A DNA stretch of 64,000 nt from Candidatus Wallbacteria bacterium (GTDB taxonomy: Bacteria; Muiribacteriota; UBA6191; JACPRK01), in NCBI GenBank assembly GCA_016213845.1, contig JACQZN010000132.1, positions 1 through 64,000 on the forward strand, written 5' to 3'. A program made the position numbers and the translations under genes. The notes under the pieces were generated by a model. That model was not told where the DNA came from. It saw only the letters and a list, made by a program, of their open reading frames with translations, and made no database searches. Shown here piece by piece: positions 24,112 through 32,657 of the stretch. Each line of letters starts with the position of its first letter. The first letter of the stretch is position 1.

Positions 24112-26136
24112 GTGAGCGAACCCGAACCACCGCCAGAGTCAGAGCCGGGCGCCGGCCTGAGTCACTGGCTTCGCCTGAAGCTGCTGGGCAAACCCAAGGA
24201 CCTGTCGGACCCCGGGCTCTTCCACCAGATGTCCCTGGTGGCGTTGCTCGCCTGGGTCGGGCTGGGCGCCGATGGTCTCTCCTCGTCAGCCTACGGCCCC
24301 GAAGAGGCGTTCCGCGCGCTCGGCCAGCACACCTACCTCGCCGTCTTCCTGGCGATGGCGACGGCGGCGACCGTCTTCATCATCGCCTACTCGTACACGA
24401 AGATCATCGAGCACTTCCCGGCGGGCGGCGGCGGCTACGTGGTGGCCAGCAAGCTGCTCGGCAAGTGGGCGGGGCTGGTGAGCGGCTGCGCGTTGCTCGT
24501 GGACTACGTTCTGACCATCTCGATCTCCGTGGCCAGCGGCGGCGACGCCATCTTCAGTTTCCTTCCGGCCGCCTGGGTGCACTGGAAGTTCCTGGTGGAG
24601 GTCCTGGCCATCCTGGCGCTGATCGTGATGAACCTGCGCGGCGTGAAGGAGTCGGTCACGGCGCTGGTCCCGGTCTTCGCCGTGTTCGTGGTCACGCACC
24701 TGGTCGTTATCGTGGGCGGAATCCTGGCCAATCTCGGACACCTGCCGGACATCTACGTGGCCACGGTCGATGGCGTGCAGTCCGGCGTGCGAACGCTCGG
24801 GCTCTGGGGTCTCTTCGGTTGCCTGATGCACGCCTATTCGATGGGAGCCGGCACCTACACGGGGATCGAGGCCGTCAGCAATGGCGTCGCCATCATGCGG
24901 GAGCCCAGGGTCGAGACGGCTCGCCGGACGATGCTCTACATGGCGTGCAGCCTCGCCTTCACGGCAGCCGGAATCATCCTCTGCTACTTGCTCGTGGGGG
25001 TCAAGCCGGTGTCCGGCCAGACGATGAACGCGGCGCTCGTGGAAAAGCTGGCAGGCGCCATCCACGTCGGCATCCTGCCGATCGGGCATTGGTTCGTGAT
25101 CGTGACGCTGGCCTCGGAGGCGATGCTGCTCTTCGTCGCCGCGCAGGCCGGCTTCATCGATGGTCCGCGCGTGATGTCGAACATGGCGCTCGACAACTGG
25201 ATTCCACGCCGGTTCGCCTCGCTCTCCCTGCGGCTGACGATGCAGGACGGCGTGCTGCTGATGGGCGGAGCTGCGCTAGTGCTCCTCTACGAGAGCCACG
25301 GGTCCGTGAGCCGGCTGGTCGTGATGTACAGCATCAACGTCTTCCTCACGTTCTCGCTTTCGCAGCTCGGAATGGTGAGGTTCTGGTGGCAGCGGCCGGG
25401 CGTCACCAGCCGGCGCCGTCATCTTCTCGTGCACGGCACGGGGTTGATGCTCTGCATCTGCATCCTGACGATCACGATCCACGAGAAGTTCCAGGAGGGC
25501 GCCTGGCTCACCCTGGTGATCACTTCGGCGCTCGTGGCGCTCTGCTGGGCCATCCGACGCCACTACGACCGTGTCGCGACCGCCTTCAGCTCGCTTGGCG
25601 AGACGATGTTGAGCTTGCCGGCAGAGCCCGGGACGAAGGTCAAGTCGCTCGAGCCCTCCAAGCCGACGGCGATCTTGCTGGTCGGCGGGTACAGCGGACT
25701 GGGCGTGCACGCGTTGCTCTCCGTCTTCCGGTTCTTCCCGGACCACTTCCACAACTTCCACTTTGTCACCGTGGGCGTCGTCGATTCCGGCAACTTCAAG
25801 GGCGAGGCCGAGGTCGAGAACCTGCGCGCCAACTGCGAACGCGGGCTGAGCCGCTACGTGGAGCTGGCGAATCGATTCGGCTTCCCGGCCGACTCGAGTT
25901 ACGCCATCGGCACCGATGTCGCGCTGGAAGCCGACGAGCTCTGCCGGGAAGCGGCCAAGCGCTACAGGCACTGCATCGTCTTCGCCGGCCAGCTCATCTT
26001 CCAGCGTGACATGTGGTACCACCGGATGCTGCACAACGAGACCGCCATCGAAGTCCAGCGCAGGCTGCAATGGAGCGGCCAGCCGATGGTCGTGCTGCCG
26101 GTGCGCGTGCTGGAGGATGGCAAGGCGCTACTTTGA
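24112..26136 (+). CDS. APC-superfamily permease (amino-acid or cation transporter)
   Basis: 674 residues from GTG at 24112; the start is tentative because no ribosome site is clear. The first helix region 'LGADGLSSSAYGPEEAFRAL' matches the 'D-x-L-S-S-x-A-Y' substrate-site segment of APC/KUP-like permeases. About twelve hydrophobic segments follow up to residue about 480 ('VFLAMATAATVFIIAYSYTK', 'VLAILALIVMNLRGVKESV', 'VTLASEAMLLFVAAQAGFID'). The cytoplasmic C-terminal domain (about 500-674) is soluble, with 'AILLVGGYSGLGVHALLSVF'. Substrate is not predictable. The stop codon overlaps a heptanucleotide repeat. Confidence 0.85.
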   Translation: MSEPEPPPESEPGAGLSHWLRLKLLGKPKDLSDPGLFHQMSLVALLAWVGLGADGLSSSAYGPEEAFRALGQHTYLAVFLAMATAATVFIIAYSYTKIIEHFPAGGGGYVVASKLLGKWAGLVSGCALLVDYVLTISISVASGGDAIFSFLPAAWVHWKFLVEVLAILALIVMNLRGVKESVTALVPVFAVFVVTHLVVIVGGILANLGHLPDIYVATVDGVQSGVRTLGLWGLFGCLMHAYSMGAGTYTGIEAVSNGVAIMREPRVETARRTMLYMACSLAFTAAGIILCYLLVGVKPVSGQTMNAALVEKLAGAIHVGILPIGHWFVIVTLASEAMLLFVAAQAGFIDGPRVMSNMALDNWIPRRFASLSLRLTMQDGVLLMGGAALVLLYESHGSVSRLVVMYSINVFLTFSLSQLGMVRFWWQRPGVTSRRRHLLVHGTGLMLCICILTITIHEKFQEGAWLTLVITSALVALCWAIRRHYDRVATAFSSLGETMLSLPAEPGTKVKSLEPSKPTAILLVGGYSGLGVHALLSVFRFFPDHFHNFHFVTVGVVDSGNFKGEAEVENLRANCERGLSRYVELANRFGFPADSSYAIGTDVALEADELCREAAKRYRHCIVFAGQLIFQRDMWYHRMLHNETAIEVQRRLQWSGQPMVVLPVRVLEDGKALL

Positions 26137-26155
26137 GTAGCGAGTAGTGAGTAGG
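26135..26155. repeat. heptanucleotide repeat array, GAGTAGN family
   Basis: GAGTAGC, GAGTAGT and GAGTAGG begin inside the stop codon of the permease gene. The string is the same as at 6698-6718, which also starts at a stop codon. Confidence 0.85.
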
Positions 26156-26185
26156 GGGGGCTGGCCACGGGCGGGTGAAGGGGGC

Positions 26186-26191
26186 TAGAAT
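26186..26191 (+). promoter_or_regulatory. -10 box (TAGAAT) 6 nt before a GTG start, leaderless pattern
   Basis: TAGAAT, then 6 nt, then GTG at 26198. The same hexamer and spacing precede the gene at 38571. Confidence 0.4.
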
Positions 26192-26197
26192 CGCGGG

Positions 26198-28195
26198 GTG
26201 AACCGGCGAGCGTTTGCCAGCGAGGCGCTGGCGTTGCTGGTGGTGGCCCGCGACGACGAGGGGACGCTGGAGGAGACCGTTCGCGAGGTCCGCGCGGCGG
26301 CGCTGGCGCAGGCTTCCAGGGTGGAGACGATCCTCGTCGACGACGGCTCTCGCGACGCCACGGCAGCCTGTGCGGAGCGGCTGGCGGCGGAGCTGCCGGG
26401 GACCGTGGCGCTGCGGCACTTGCGGCGCCAGGGCGTCGGACGGGCCGTGCTGAGCGCGGCTGCGCGTTCACGGTCGGGGCTTCTGCTCTACGTGCCGGCG
26501 GACGGCCGCTTCGATCCCGCGCGGCTCCCGGAGCTTCTGGAGGCGAGCCGTCGCGGCCAGGTCGTGGCGGGGCTCCAGAGCGAGGCCGTCCGGAAGAGCT
26601 TGCCGGGGAGGTTCTGGCGATGGCTGGCGAGCGATCTCTTGCCAGAGGAAGGCGACGGCGTCGGCTGGACCTACCTGTGGCGACGGGAGGTGTTCGAGGG
26701 TCTCACGGCCTGCTGTGCCACCGAGGCCTTCTTCCTGGAAGCGGCTGCGCGCGCGTCACGCCGCGGCATGCGCGTCGTGAGCGTGTCGTGTCCGCCCAGG
26801 CCGGGGCGCGTCCGGCAGGGCGCGGGGCCGATCGGCGGACTCCAGACGATCCTGGAGCTGACGCGTCTCTGGGGCCGGCTGCGACAAGAGGACTCGATAG
26901 AGCCAGTGGAGCGCGTGAGTCGCGATGCCTCGCCTCTCCGGGGCTTCTGGTGGCCCGGTCGAGGCCGCCGGCGGGACGGGACCGGGCCGGTGTCCGGTAT
27001 TCGCCCCCGGCTGGAGCGTCTCACGGTCGAGGCCGGGTTGAGGCCCCCCTGGCTGGACGCCGAGGGTGACCTGCTGCTTCCGGTCGGCCCGGCCCTGGAG
27101 CTGCCGCAGATCGGTTCCGAGATCCTGGCTTCCGTGGGCGACCGGCCGGCCCTGGTCCGCGAAGGCGGGCGCGTGCGGTTTCTCTTCGACGCCGAGCTCT
27201 CGGCGCGGCTGAGGCTCGAAGAAGCCTACGCGGGCCCTCCCGGTCCGTTGGCGAGCGCGCTGGCGCGCCTGGCCGCACGGCTTCCCTCGACGAGCCTGGA
27301 GGCAATCGCCGCCGCTTTCCGCGCGCCGCCGGCGGGATGCGCCATCTGGCCGGCCGATCCGGCGATCGAGTGGCTCCGGTGGGCGATGCTCCAGGCCGCC
27401 GGCTCCCAGGGCGAGGACCGCCCTCCCGTGGCGCTCTGGCCACACGGCAAGAGCTGGGCGCTGGTCGTCACGCACGGCCTTGCGCCCGGCCGGGAGGAGA
27501 CGAGCGTCCGCGCCGTTTCGGACCTCGACTTGAAGCTGGGCATCCGCAGCTGCTGGTACGTTGCAGCCGGGCTCTTGCGCAGCCGTCCAGAGCTTGCCCA
27601 GGGCCTCCAGGAACACGGGTGGGAGGTCGGCCTCCTGGCCACGGATTCCGAGCTCCACGCCGCGGGCGGCGGACCCGAGGGCGCTGAGCGCTGGCTTGCG
27701 GGCTGCCAGGAGCTCGTCGAGCTCCATCGCCTGTCCGGCCTTCGCGTGGCGACGCTTGCGCGGCCAGCTCCATTGCCGGCCTCGGTCGCTCGGGCCTTCG
27801 AGTACGACTGCTCCGTGCCGGATGTGGAGGTGGCGACTCTCACGGCCCCGCTCCTGGGCAGCGGCAGCGTTTTTCCATTCACGAGCGCCAACGGCTCCCT
27901 CTCGCTCCCCATCACGCTCCCCGGGCCGCGTCGCCTGGCCATCCTGGGGCACCCTGCCCGGGACGCCCTGGGCATCTGGCGTAAAAAGGTCGACTTCATC
28001 CGTCGAGTCGGAGGGCTCGCTCTGCTGGCGGCCGATCTCGAACCCCGCCTGGGCGGCAGCGGCGACTGGCTGAGCGTGATGGCCGAGCTGCTGGAGCCGC
28101 TGGTCTCCGCGCCCGACGTCTGGCTCGCCACGCCCGCCGAGGTCGCCCGGTGGTGGGGGCGGCGCGGAGGAGCTAGGCACGTCGCTGGCGGGTGA
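26198..28195 (+). CDS. GT2 glycosyltransferase fused to a degenerate NodB/polysaccharide-deacetylase-like domain
   Basis: 665 residues. Residues about 10-220 are a GT2 domain: 'LALLVVARDDEGTLEETVRE', 'TILVDDGSRDATAACAE', and 'YVPADGRFDPARLPELLEA' in the DxD position. Residues about 425-650 follow the order of NodB-like deacetylases, but the metal-binding motifs are lost. The usual T-H/F-D-D/V-D segment is 'ALVVTHGLAPGRE', and the HxxxH region reads 'WEVGLLATDSELH'. Catalysis by this half is therefore unlikely; it may be a binding domain. No signal peptide or membrane helix is seen. The NodB link rests on fold-order similarity and is less sure than the GT2 call. Confidence 0.72.
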   Translation: MNRRAFASEALALLVVARDDEGTLEETVREVRAAALAQASRVETILVDDGSRDATAACAERLAAELPGTVALRHLRRQGVGRAVLSAAARSRSGLLLYVPADGRFDPARLPELLEASRRGQVVAGLQSEAVRKSLPGRFWRWLASDLLPEEGDGVGWTYLWRREVFEGLTACCATEAFFLEAAARASRRGMRVVSVSCPPRPGRVRQGAGPIGGLQTILELTRLWGRLRQEDSIEPVERVSRDASPLRGFWWPGRGRRRDGTGPVSGIRPRLERLTVEAGLRPPWLDAEGDLLLPVGPALELPQIGSEILASVGDRPALVREGGRVRFLFDAELSARLRLEEAYAGPPGPLASALARLAARLPSTSLEAIAAAFRAPPAGCAIWPADPAIEWLRWAMLQAAGSQGEDRPPVALWPHGKSWALVVTHGLAPGREETSVRAVSDLDLKLGIRSCWYVAAGLLRSRPELAQGLQEHGWEVGLLATDSELHAAGGGPEGAERWLAGCQELVELHRLSGLRVATLARPAPLPASVARAFEYDCSVPDVEVATLTAPLLGSGSVFPFTSANGSLSLPITLPGPRRLAILGHPARDALGIWRKKVDFIRRVGGLALLAADLEPRLGGSGDWLSVMAELLEPLVSAPDVWLATPAEVARWWGRRGGARHVAGG

Positions 28196-28217
28196 GGGAG
28201 GATGCCGCCGCGCGCAT

Positions 28218-28236
28218 GGAGGCGGACCCTGCCTCC
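28218..28236. terminator. hairpin between convergent genes
   Basis: GGAGGC / GCCTCC with a 7-nt loop lies in the 54-bp gap between two convergent genes. There is no T-tract on either strand, so it is only a weak bidirectional terminator candidate. Confidence 0.3.
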
Positions 28237-28249
28237 GCCCCTCGGAGAG

Positions 28250-29974
28250 CTAGCCAACGGGTGAAACCTCGGTGACCCGAACGTCCACCCAGAGCGTCTC
28301 CCCCCCCCCGCCCTTGTAGATGGTCCCGGAGGTCGGCGTGGCGTCCCGGAAGTTGCGGCCGCAGGCGACGCGGACGTGATTCAGGTCGGCGACGCAGGCG
28401 TTCGTCGGATCGTAGCCGCGCCAGCCGTGATGGGGAAGGTAGACCTCGACCCAGGCGTGTGAAGCGTCGGACTGCACCTTGTTCGCGTAATCGCCGCCGG
28501 TGAAGATGTAGCCCACCCTGTAGCGCGCCGGTATGCCGAGAAGCCTGGCCAGACAGACGAACAGGTTGGCGAAGTCCTGGCAGACTCCGCGGCGACTCAC
28601 ATAGACATCGAACGGCGTAGTCTCCAGGTTCGTCGAGTTGGTCACATAGGAGAACTCCCGCGCGATGGTCTCGTTGATGTCGTCGAGGATGGCCACGAGG
28701 TCGTTGTCCTGGCGCCGGGCGAAGCTCATCGCGTAGCGGTCCAGCTCGCGAAGCTGGGATTCGGGCAGCTCGGGCGGGAGCAGGTAGGGGTTCATCATCT
28801 GGCGCTGCCACGGCATCCAGACGAGCGGCATGGTCGTGCGGCTGGAGCGCTGGCCCAGCGACGGCGCCTTGAGCAGCATCACGCGCGAGCGGCACGTGAC
28901 GCGCAGCTCAGGGTAGGGCGAGACGAACTCCAGCTGGTGCGCGCGATTGCCGAACACGTCGATGAACGCCCAGGCGGTCTCGGCGGGGGCGACCTCGAGG
29001 GCATACTCCATGACGCGCTGCCGTTCGTCGAAGAGCGGCTGCAGGCGAAGGACGTGCGAGCTGCGCTCCACCGGCTGTGCGTACCGGTACACCGTGGAGT
29101 GGGAGATCTCGAGGACCCGCTTCTCGAGCGGGAATGACGCCGAACGCGGGCCCCGGACCCTGGGTGTGAACTCGGTGGCCGCGTCACTGCGCCAGACGAT
29201 TGCGCCCCGCCGCGCGACGAGCATCTGGCCGCAAGCCAGCGGCTCCCAGTGCTCGTCGGAGAGCGGCGTTGTCGCGAAGAGAACGGCGGTGCGGGTTGCG
29301 TCCATTGGGTCGCCCAGGTCGAGTTGCACGATGGCATTCTCCAGGCACGTGGCCGCGTGCGGCGGCCGGCGACGCATCGTGTGGAGCGAGCCGAAGCCGC
29401 GAGGATCTCGATACGCGACCAGGTCCTGACCATCGCTCAGCAGCAGGTTCGCGCCCCCCAAGCGGGCGAGCTCGCCCAGCCAGCCACGCAGCCGCTCCCA
29501 GCCCACGGCCGCCAGCGTGCGATAGCCTTGCTCGCGGATGCGCGTCAAGAGCCAGCAGAAGGCCAGCTCGGAGTCGGTCCGGCCGACCGGCTCGAAGACG
29601 GGATTGTCTCCCAGGGCCAGCTCCCCGAGCCTCGCAGGGGCGAGGTCTCCATTGTGCGCCAGCAACCAGTCGCGGCCCGCGTAGCTCCGGCAGAAGGGGT
29701 GCGTGTCCTCCTGTGTGACGCGCTTGGCCGCGCCCCGGATGTGGCAAACGAAGATCGTGGAACGGAACCGATCCCAGTCCCGCAGGACACGCGTCATCGG
29801 CGTCTCGCCGCTGGGAATCGGGTCCTTCACCACCGCCGCGGCGAGCTCATCGGACGGGTACCAGGCGAAGCCCCAGCCCGTCGTCTGCTCGGCGTCCTGG
29901 CCGGGCGACGCATGAGCCAACCGGATGGACGGGGCGGCGCTTGCGTCGAACGACATCCCCAGGAGCTGTGTCAA
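28250..29974 (-). CDS. fusion: class II glutamine-amidotransferase-like domain + transglutaminase-like domain
   Basis: 574 residues from TTG at 29974, decided by GGAGGAG 5 nt upstream and overlap with the alpha-E stop. Residues 1-260 are a class II amidotransferase (NTN) domain: 'GWGFAWYPSDELAAAV', 'CHIRGAAKRVTQEDTHPF', 'LLAHNGDLAPARL', 'VGRTDSELAF'. The nucleophile must be Cys at position 2, but the protein starts M-T-Q-L-L-G-M-S, so Thr replaces it. Residues about 285-570 are a transglutaminase-like enzyme with an intact Cys-His-Asp triad ('RRGVCQDFANLFVCLARLL', 'SDASHAWVEVYLPHHGW', 'DPTNA'). Third gene of the ATP-grasp/alpha-E operon, which is thought to make and process small peptides. 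Confidence 0.9.
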   Translation of the reverse strand: MTQLLGMSFDASAAPSIRLAHASPGQDAEQTTGWGFAWYPSDELAAAVVKDPIPSGETPMTRVLRDWDRFRSTIFVCHIRGAAKRVTQEDTHPFCRSYAGRDWLLAHNGDLAPARLGELALGDNPVFEPVGRTDSELAFCWLLTRIREQGYRTLAAVGWERLRGWLGELARLGGANLLLSDGQDLVAYRDPRGFGSLHTMRRRPPHAATCLENAIVQLDLGDPMDATRTAVLFATTPLSDEHWEPLACGQMLVARRGAIVWRSDAATEFTPRVRGPRSASFPLEKRVLEISHSTVYRYAQPVERSSHVLRLQPLFDERQRVMEYALEVAPAETAWAFIDVFGNRAHQLEFVSPYPELRVTCRSRVMLLKAPSLGQRSSRTTMPLVWMPWQRQMMNPYLLPPELPESQLRELDRYAMSFARRQDNDLVAILDDINETIAREFSYVTNSTNLETTPFDVYVSRRGVCQDFANLFVCLARLLGIPARYRVGYIFTGGDYANKVQSDASHAWVEVYLPHHGWRGYDPTNACVADLNHVRVACGRNFRDATPTSGTIYKGGGGETLWVDVRVTEVSPVG

Positions 29975-30954
29975 GCGAGCTCCTCCGGAAGCCCCGGCCC
30001 GAAGAACTCCGAGCCGACGCCGTCGCTGACCTCTGCCAGGCCCGAGATGAATCGCGTCAGCTCATCGTGCAGACCCTCCTCCAGGATCGTCGCGATCGGC
30101 TTGTAGCGCAGCGGCTCGACGATCCGCGCGAGCCCGGCGGTGAGCTCGGTTCCCTTGTGGCTCTTCTGGCGTGAGCGGATTCGCCCGAGAAAGTTGCCGG
30201 CGCGGTCGATGCAATGGAGCACGGAGCGAGGGAAGCTCTCCTCCTTGAGCAGGAACTTCACTATGTCGGCCCGAGTGGGCGCGCCGCGGGCCCATCGGGC
30301 GAACGGATCTTGGGCCGAGCAGGAGCGCAGCAGCGCCATCCACTGGGCAGTTTCGGCCGGAGCGTCAGCCGCAGAGATGTCTCTGGCATCGCCGCCGAAC
30401 ATGTGATGGCGCGCGTCGAGCGCGCGGGCAGTCTGCCCAGCTCGCTCCAGCAACATGCCGAGCCGCATGAAGTCGAATGGCTCATCGTGCAGCAGCGTGT
30501 CGTGACATACGCCGTGAACCGTCGAAACCGTGTCTCGCACGTGACGGAAGAACCCGTCGCGATCCGAGTAGTAGAGCTTGCGGGTCCGCGTGTTCTGGAG
30601 CCATTGCCAGATGGCATTTATCGTCTCCCACATCTCCAGTCCGACGACCTCCCGGATCTGGCGGGCGTTCTCGCGGGCCCACTGGATGCAGGTCGCGATC
30701 GAGACGGGGTTGTCGCAGTTCCAGGTCAGGTAGTCCTGTACCAGCTCGCCGTCCAGGTGGGCCGACTCGCTGAACAATGACGCGAAGCGCGACTGCTCTC
30801 CCGTTACGGTGAGCAGCGGCAGCCAGCGGTCCTCGGGCGCGACCGTGACGTCGAGCAGGAAGAGGCGGTTGACGCCCAGCATCCGGGCGACGCACTCGGC
30901 GCGCTCCAGGTAGCGGTGGAGCCAGAAGCAGCTCTCGGCGACTCGCGAGATCAC
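29971..30954 (-). CDS. alpha-E domain protein (DUF403)
   Basis: 327 residues from GTG at 30954, where the family's usual N-terminus begins ('ISRVAESCFWLHRYLERAE'); the GTGA overlap with the ATP-grasp stop supports it. It is all-helical with conserved 'LGVNRLFLLD', 'ENARQIREVVGLEMWETIN' and 'CHDTLLHDEPFDFMRLGML'. Alpha-E proteins have no proven activity but are found with circularly permuted ATP-grasp and transglutaminase genes, as here. Its stop overlaps the TTG start of the next gene. Confidence 0.93.
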   Translation of the reverse strand: MISRVAESCFWLHRYLERAECVARMLGVNRLFLLDVTVAPEDRWLPLLTVTGEQSRFASLFSESAHLDGELVQDYLTWNCDNPVSIATCIQWARENARQIREVVGLEMWETINAIWQWLQNTRTRKLYYSDRDGFFRHVRDTVSTVHGVCHDTLLHDEPFDFMRLGMLLERAGQTARALDARHHMFGGDARDISAADAPAETAQWMALLRSCSAQDPFARWARGAPTRADIVKFLLKEESFPRSVLHCIDRAGNFLGRIRSRQKSHKGTELTAGLARIVEPLRYKPIATILEEGLHDELTRFISGLAEVSDGVGSEFFGPGLPEELA

Positions 30955-32462
30955 GAGCTGCTGGTCTCCAGGACCCAGGTATCTTTCGAGCCTCCGCCCT
31001 GACTCGAGTTGACGACGTAGGAACCGTCCACGAGCGCGACCCGCGTCAGGCCACCCGGCAGGACCCACGGCTCTCCGGACGAAACGACGTAGGGCCGCAT
31101 GTCGACTCGGCGCGGCTCGACGCTCTTTCCCGTCCAAGTCGGACACGTGGAGAGCTCGATCCTCGGCTGCGCGATGTAGCCGCGCGGATTGGCGCGGATA
31201 CGGTTGGCAAACTCAGCCAGCTCCGGCTTGCTGGCGGTCGGGCCCATCAGCATCCCGTAGCCGCCGGAGGCGTCGACCGCCTTCACGACCATCTTGCCGA
31301 GGTTCTGCAGCACGCGCTTGCAGTCGGCCTCGCGGGCGCAGATGAGCGTCTCGACCTGGGCCAGAACGGGTTCCTCCGACAGGTAGAACCGGATCATCTC
31401 GGGCACGAACGGATAGATGGCCTTGTCGTCTGCGACGCCGTTGCCGAGCGCGTTGGCGAGCGTGACGTTTCCGGCCGCGTACGCCTTCACGATGCCCGGC
31501 ACACCCAGCACGCTATCCTCCCGGAAAACGGTCGGATCGAGAAACTCGTCGTCGATGCGCCGGTAGATGACGTCGACGCGGCTCGGGCCCGCCGTGGTCT
31601 TCACGTAAATCTTGTCGTCGTGGGCGAAGAGGTCGGACGGCTGCACGAGGTCGATGCCCATTCGCCGGGCCAGGAAGCTATGCTCGAAATAGGCCGAATT
31701 GAACGGGCCCGGCGTCAGGACGACGAGCCGGTCCTCGCCCGCCTTGCGCGGCGATAGCGACCCCAGCGCGTCCCTGAGCCGCACCGGGTAGGCGTCGACG
31801 CTCCGCACCGCAGACTGCGTGAAGACGGATGGGAAGACCCGCTTCATCACCGTCCGGTTGGCGAGAACGTACGAGACGCCGGATGGGGTGCGGACGTTGT
31901 CTTCCAGGACGGCGAACGAGCCGTCCGGGCCCCGGATCAGGTCGACTCCGGCGACGTGGATGAAGACCCGTCCCCGCGGCACGATGCCCGCGAGTTGCTT
32001 GCGATAGCCCGCAGAGGCCTCGACGATGTCTCGCGGAAGGCGCTTCTCCTCCAGAATGCGCTGCCTTCCGTAGACGTCACCCAAGAAGGCGTCGAGCGCG
32101 CGGATGCGCTGGACGAGGCCCCTGCTCAAGCGATCCCAGACGTCTCCCGTGACGAGCCGGGGGATCGGATCGAACGGCATGAGCTTCTCGGTCCCCCGCT
32201 GGTCGCTGTAGACCGAGAAAGTGATGCCCCCCTTGAGGAAGGCACTGTCGGCCAGCCGCTGCCGGGCCTTGAACTGCGCGCGGCCAATCGTGTCCAGCAG
32301 CCGGATCGGCCCCTCGACCTCCGGCCGCACCGAGCCGTCCGCGTTGAAGAGCTCGTCATAGGCCGACGGGTACGGAAAATAGCCCGAAAAGACGCTTTCA
32401 GTCTTTCGAGATTTCCGGCGACCTTCGCCGCTGCCCTCGGTGTTCGATTGCGCGGAAGCCAA
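30951..32462 (-). CDS. circularly permuted ATP-grasp protein (type 2)
   Basis: 503 residues from TTG at 32462; upstream starts are out of frame or too far. Typical segments are 'GITFSVYSDQRGTEKLMPFD', 'VFIHVAGVDLIRGPDG', 'FAVLEDNVRTPSGVSYVLAN', 'LVVLTPGPFNSAYFEHSFLA', 'KAVDASGGYGMLMGP', and 'RVDMRPYVV'. This family is predicted to ligate amino acids or peptides with ATP. First gene of a three-gene operon in which each start overlaps the previous stop by 3-4 bp. Substrate unknown. Confidence 0.93.
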   Translation of the reverse strand: MASAQSNTEGSGEGRRKSRKTESVFSGYFPYPSAYDELFNADGSVRPEVEGPIRLLDTIGRAQFKARQRLADSAFLKGGITFSVYSDQRGTEKLMPFDPIPRLVTGDVWDRLSRGLVQRIRALDAFLGDVYGRQRILEEKRLPRDIVEASAGYRKQLAGIVPRGRVFIHVAGVDLIRGPDGSFAVLEDNVRTPSGVSYVLANRTVMKRVFPSVFTQSAVRSVDAYPVRLRDALGSLSPRKAGEDRLVVLTPGPFNSAYFEHSFLARRMGIDLVQPSDLFAHDDKIYVKTTAGPSRVDVIYRRIDDEFLDPTVFREDSVLGVPGIVKAYAAGNVTLANALGNGVADDKAIYPFVPEMIRFYLSEEPVLAQVETLICAREADCKRVLQNLGKMVVKAVDASGGYGMLMGPTASKPELAEFANRIRANPRGYIAQPRIELSTCPTWTGKSVEPRRVDMRPYVVSSGEPWVLPGGLTRVALVDGSYVVNSSQGGGSKDTWVLETSSS

Positions 32463-32547
32463 GACGCTGCAACAGTATCACGAACAACGCGAGTGCGGCC
32501 GCATCGGGCGGGTGCGCGCGCGGCACACGGGTCAGCTCCCCGCTCAT

Positions 32548-32587
32548 CCTGAGCCCTTCGGCAAGCTCAGGACAGGCTTGTCGAAGG
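32548..32587. repeat. overlapping alternative hairpins (CCTGAGC / CTTCGGCAAGC repeat)
   Basis: CCTGAGC (32548-32554) pairs perfectly with GCTCAGG (32565-32571). CCTTCGGCAAGC (32555-32566) pairs with GCTTGTCGAAGG (32576-32587) with one mismatch. The two stems share bases, so only one can form at a time. The motif resembles a dispersed palindromic repeat seen in many bacteria. It lies in the spacer (32463-32657) between the ATP-grasp operon and the gene at 32658; I see nothing else there. Confidence 0.6.
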
Positions 32588-32657
32588 CCGCACCCGGTAT
32601 GGCCTTGCCCCCGGATAAGCATGGTGCGAGCGGTCCAGGAACTACTCGCTGGCTCCA

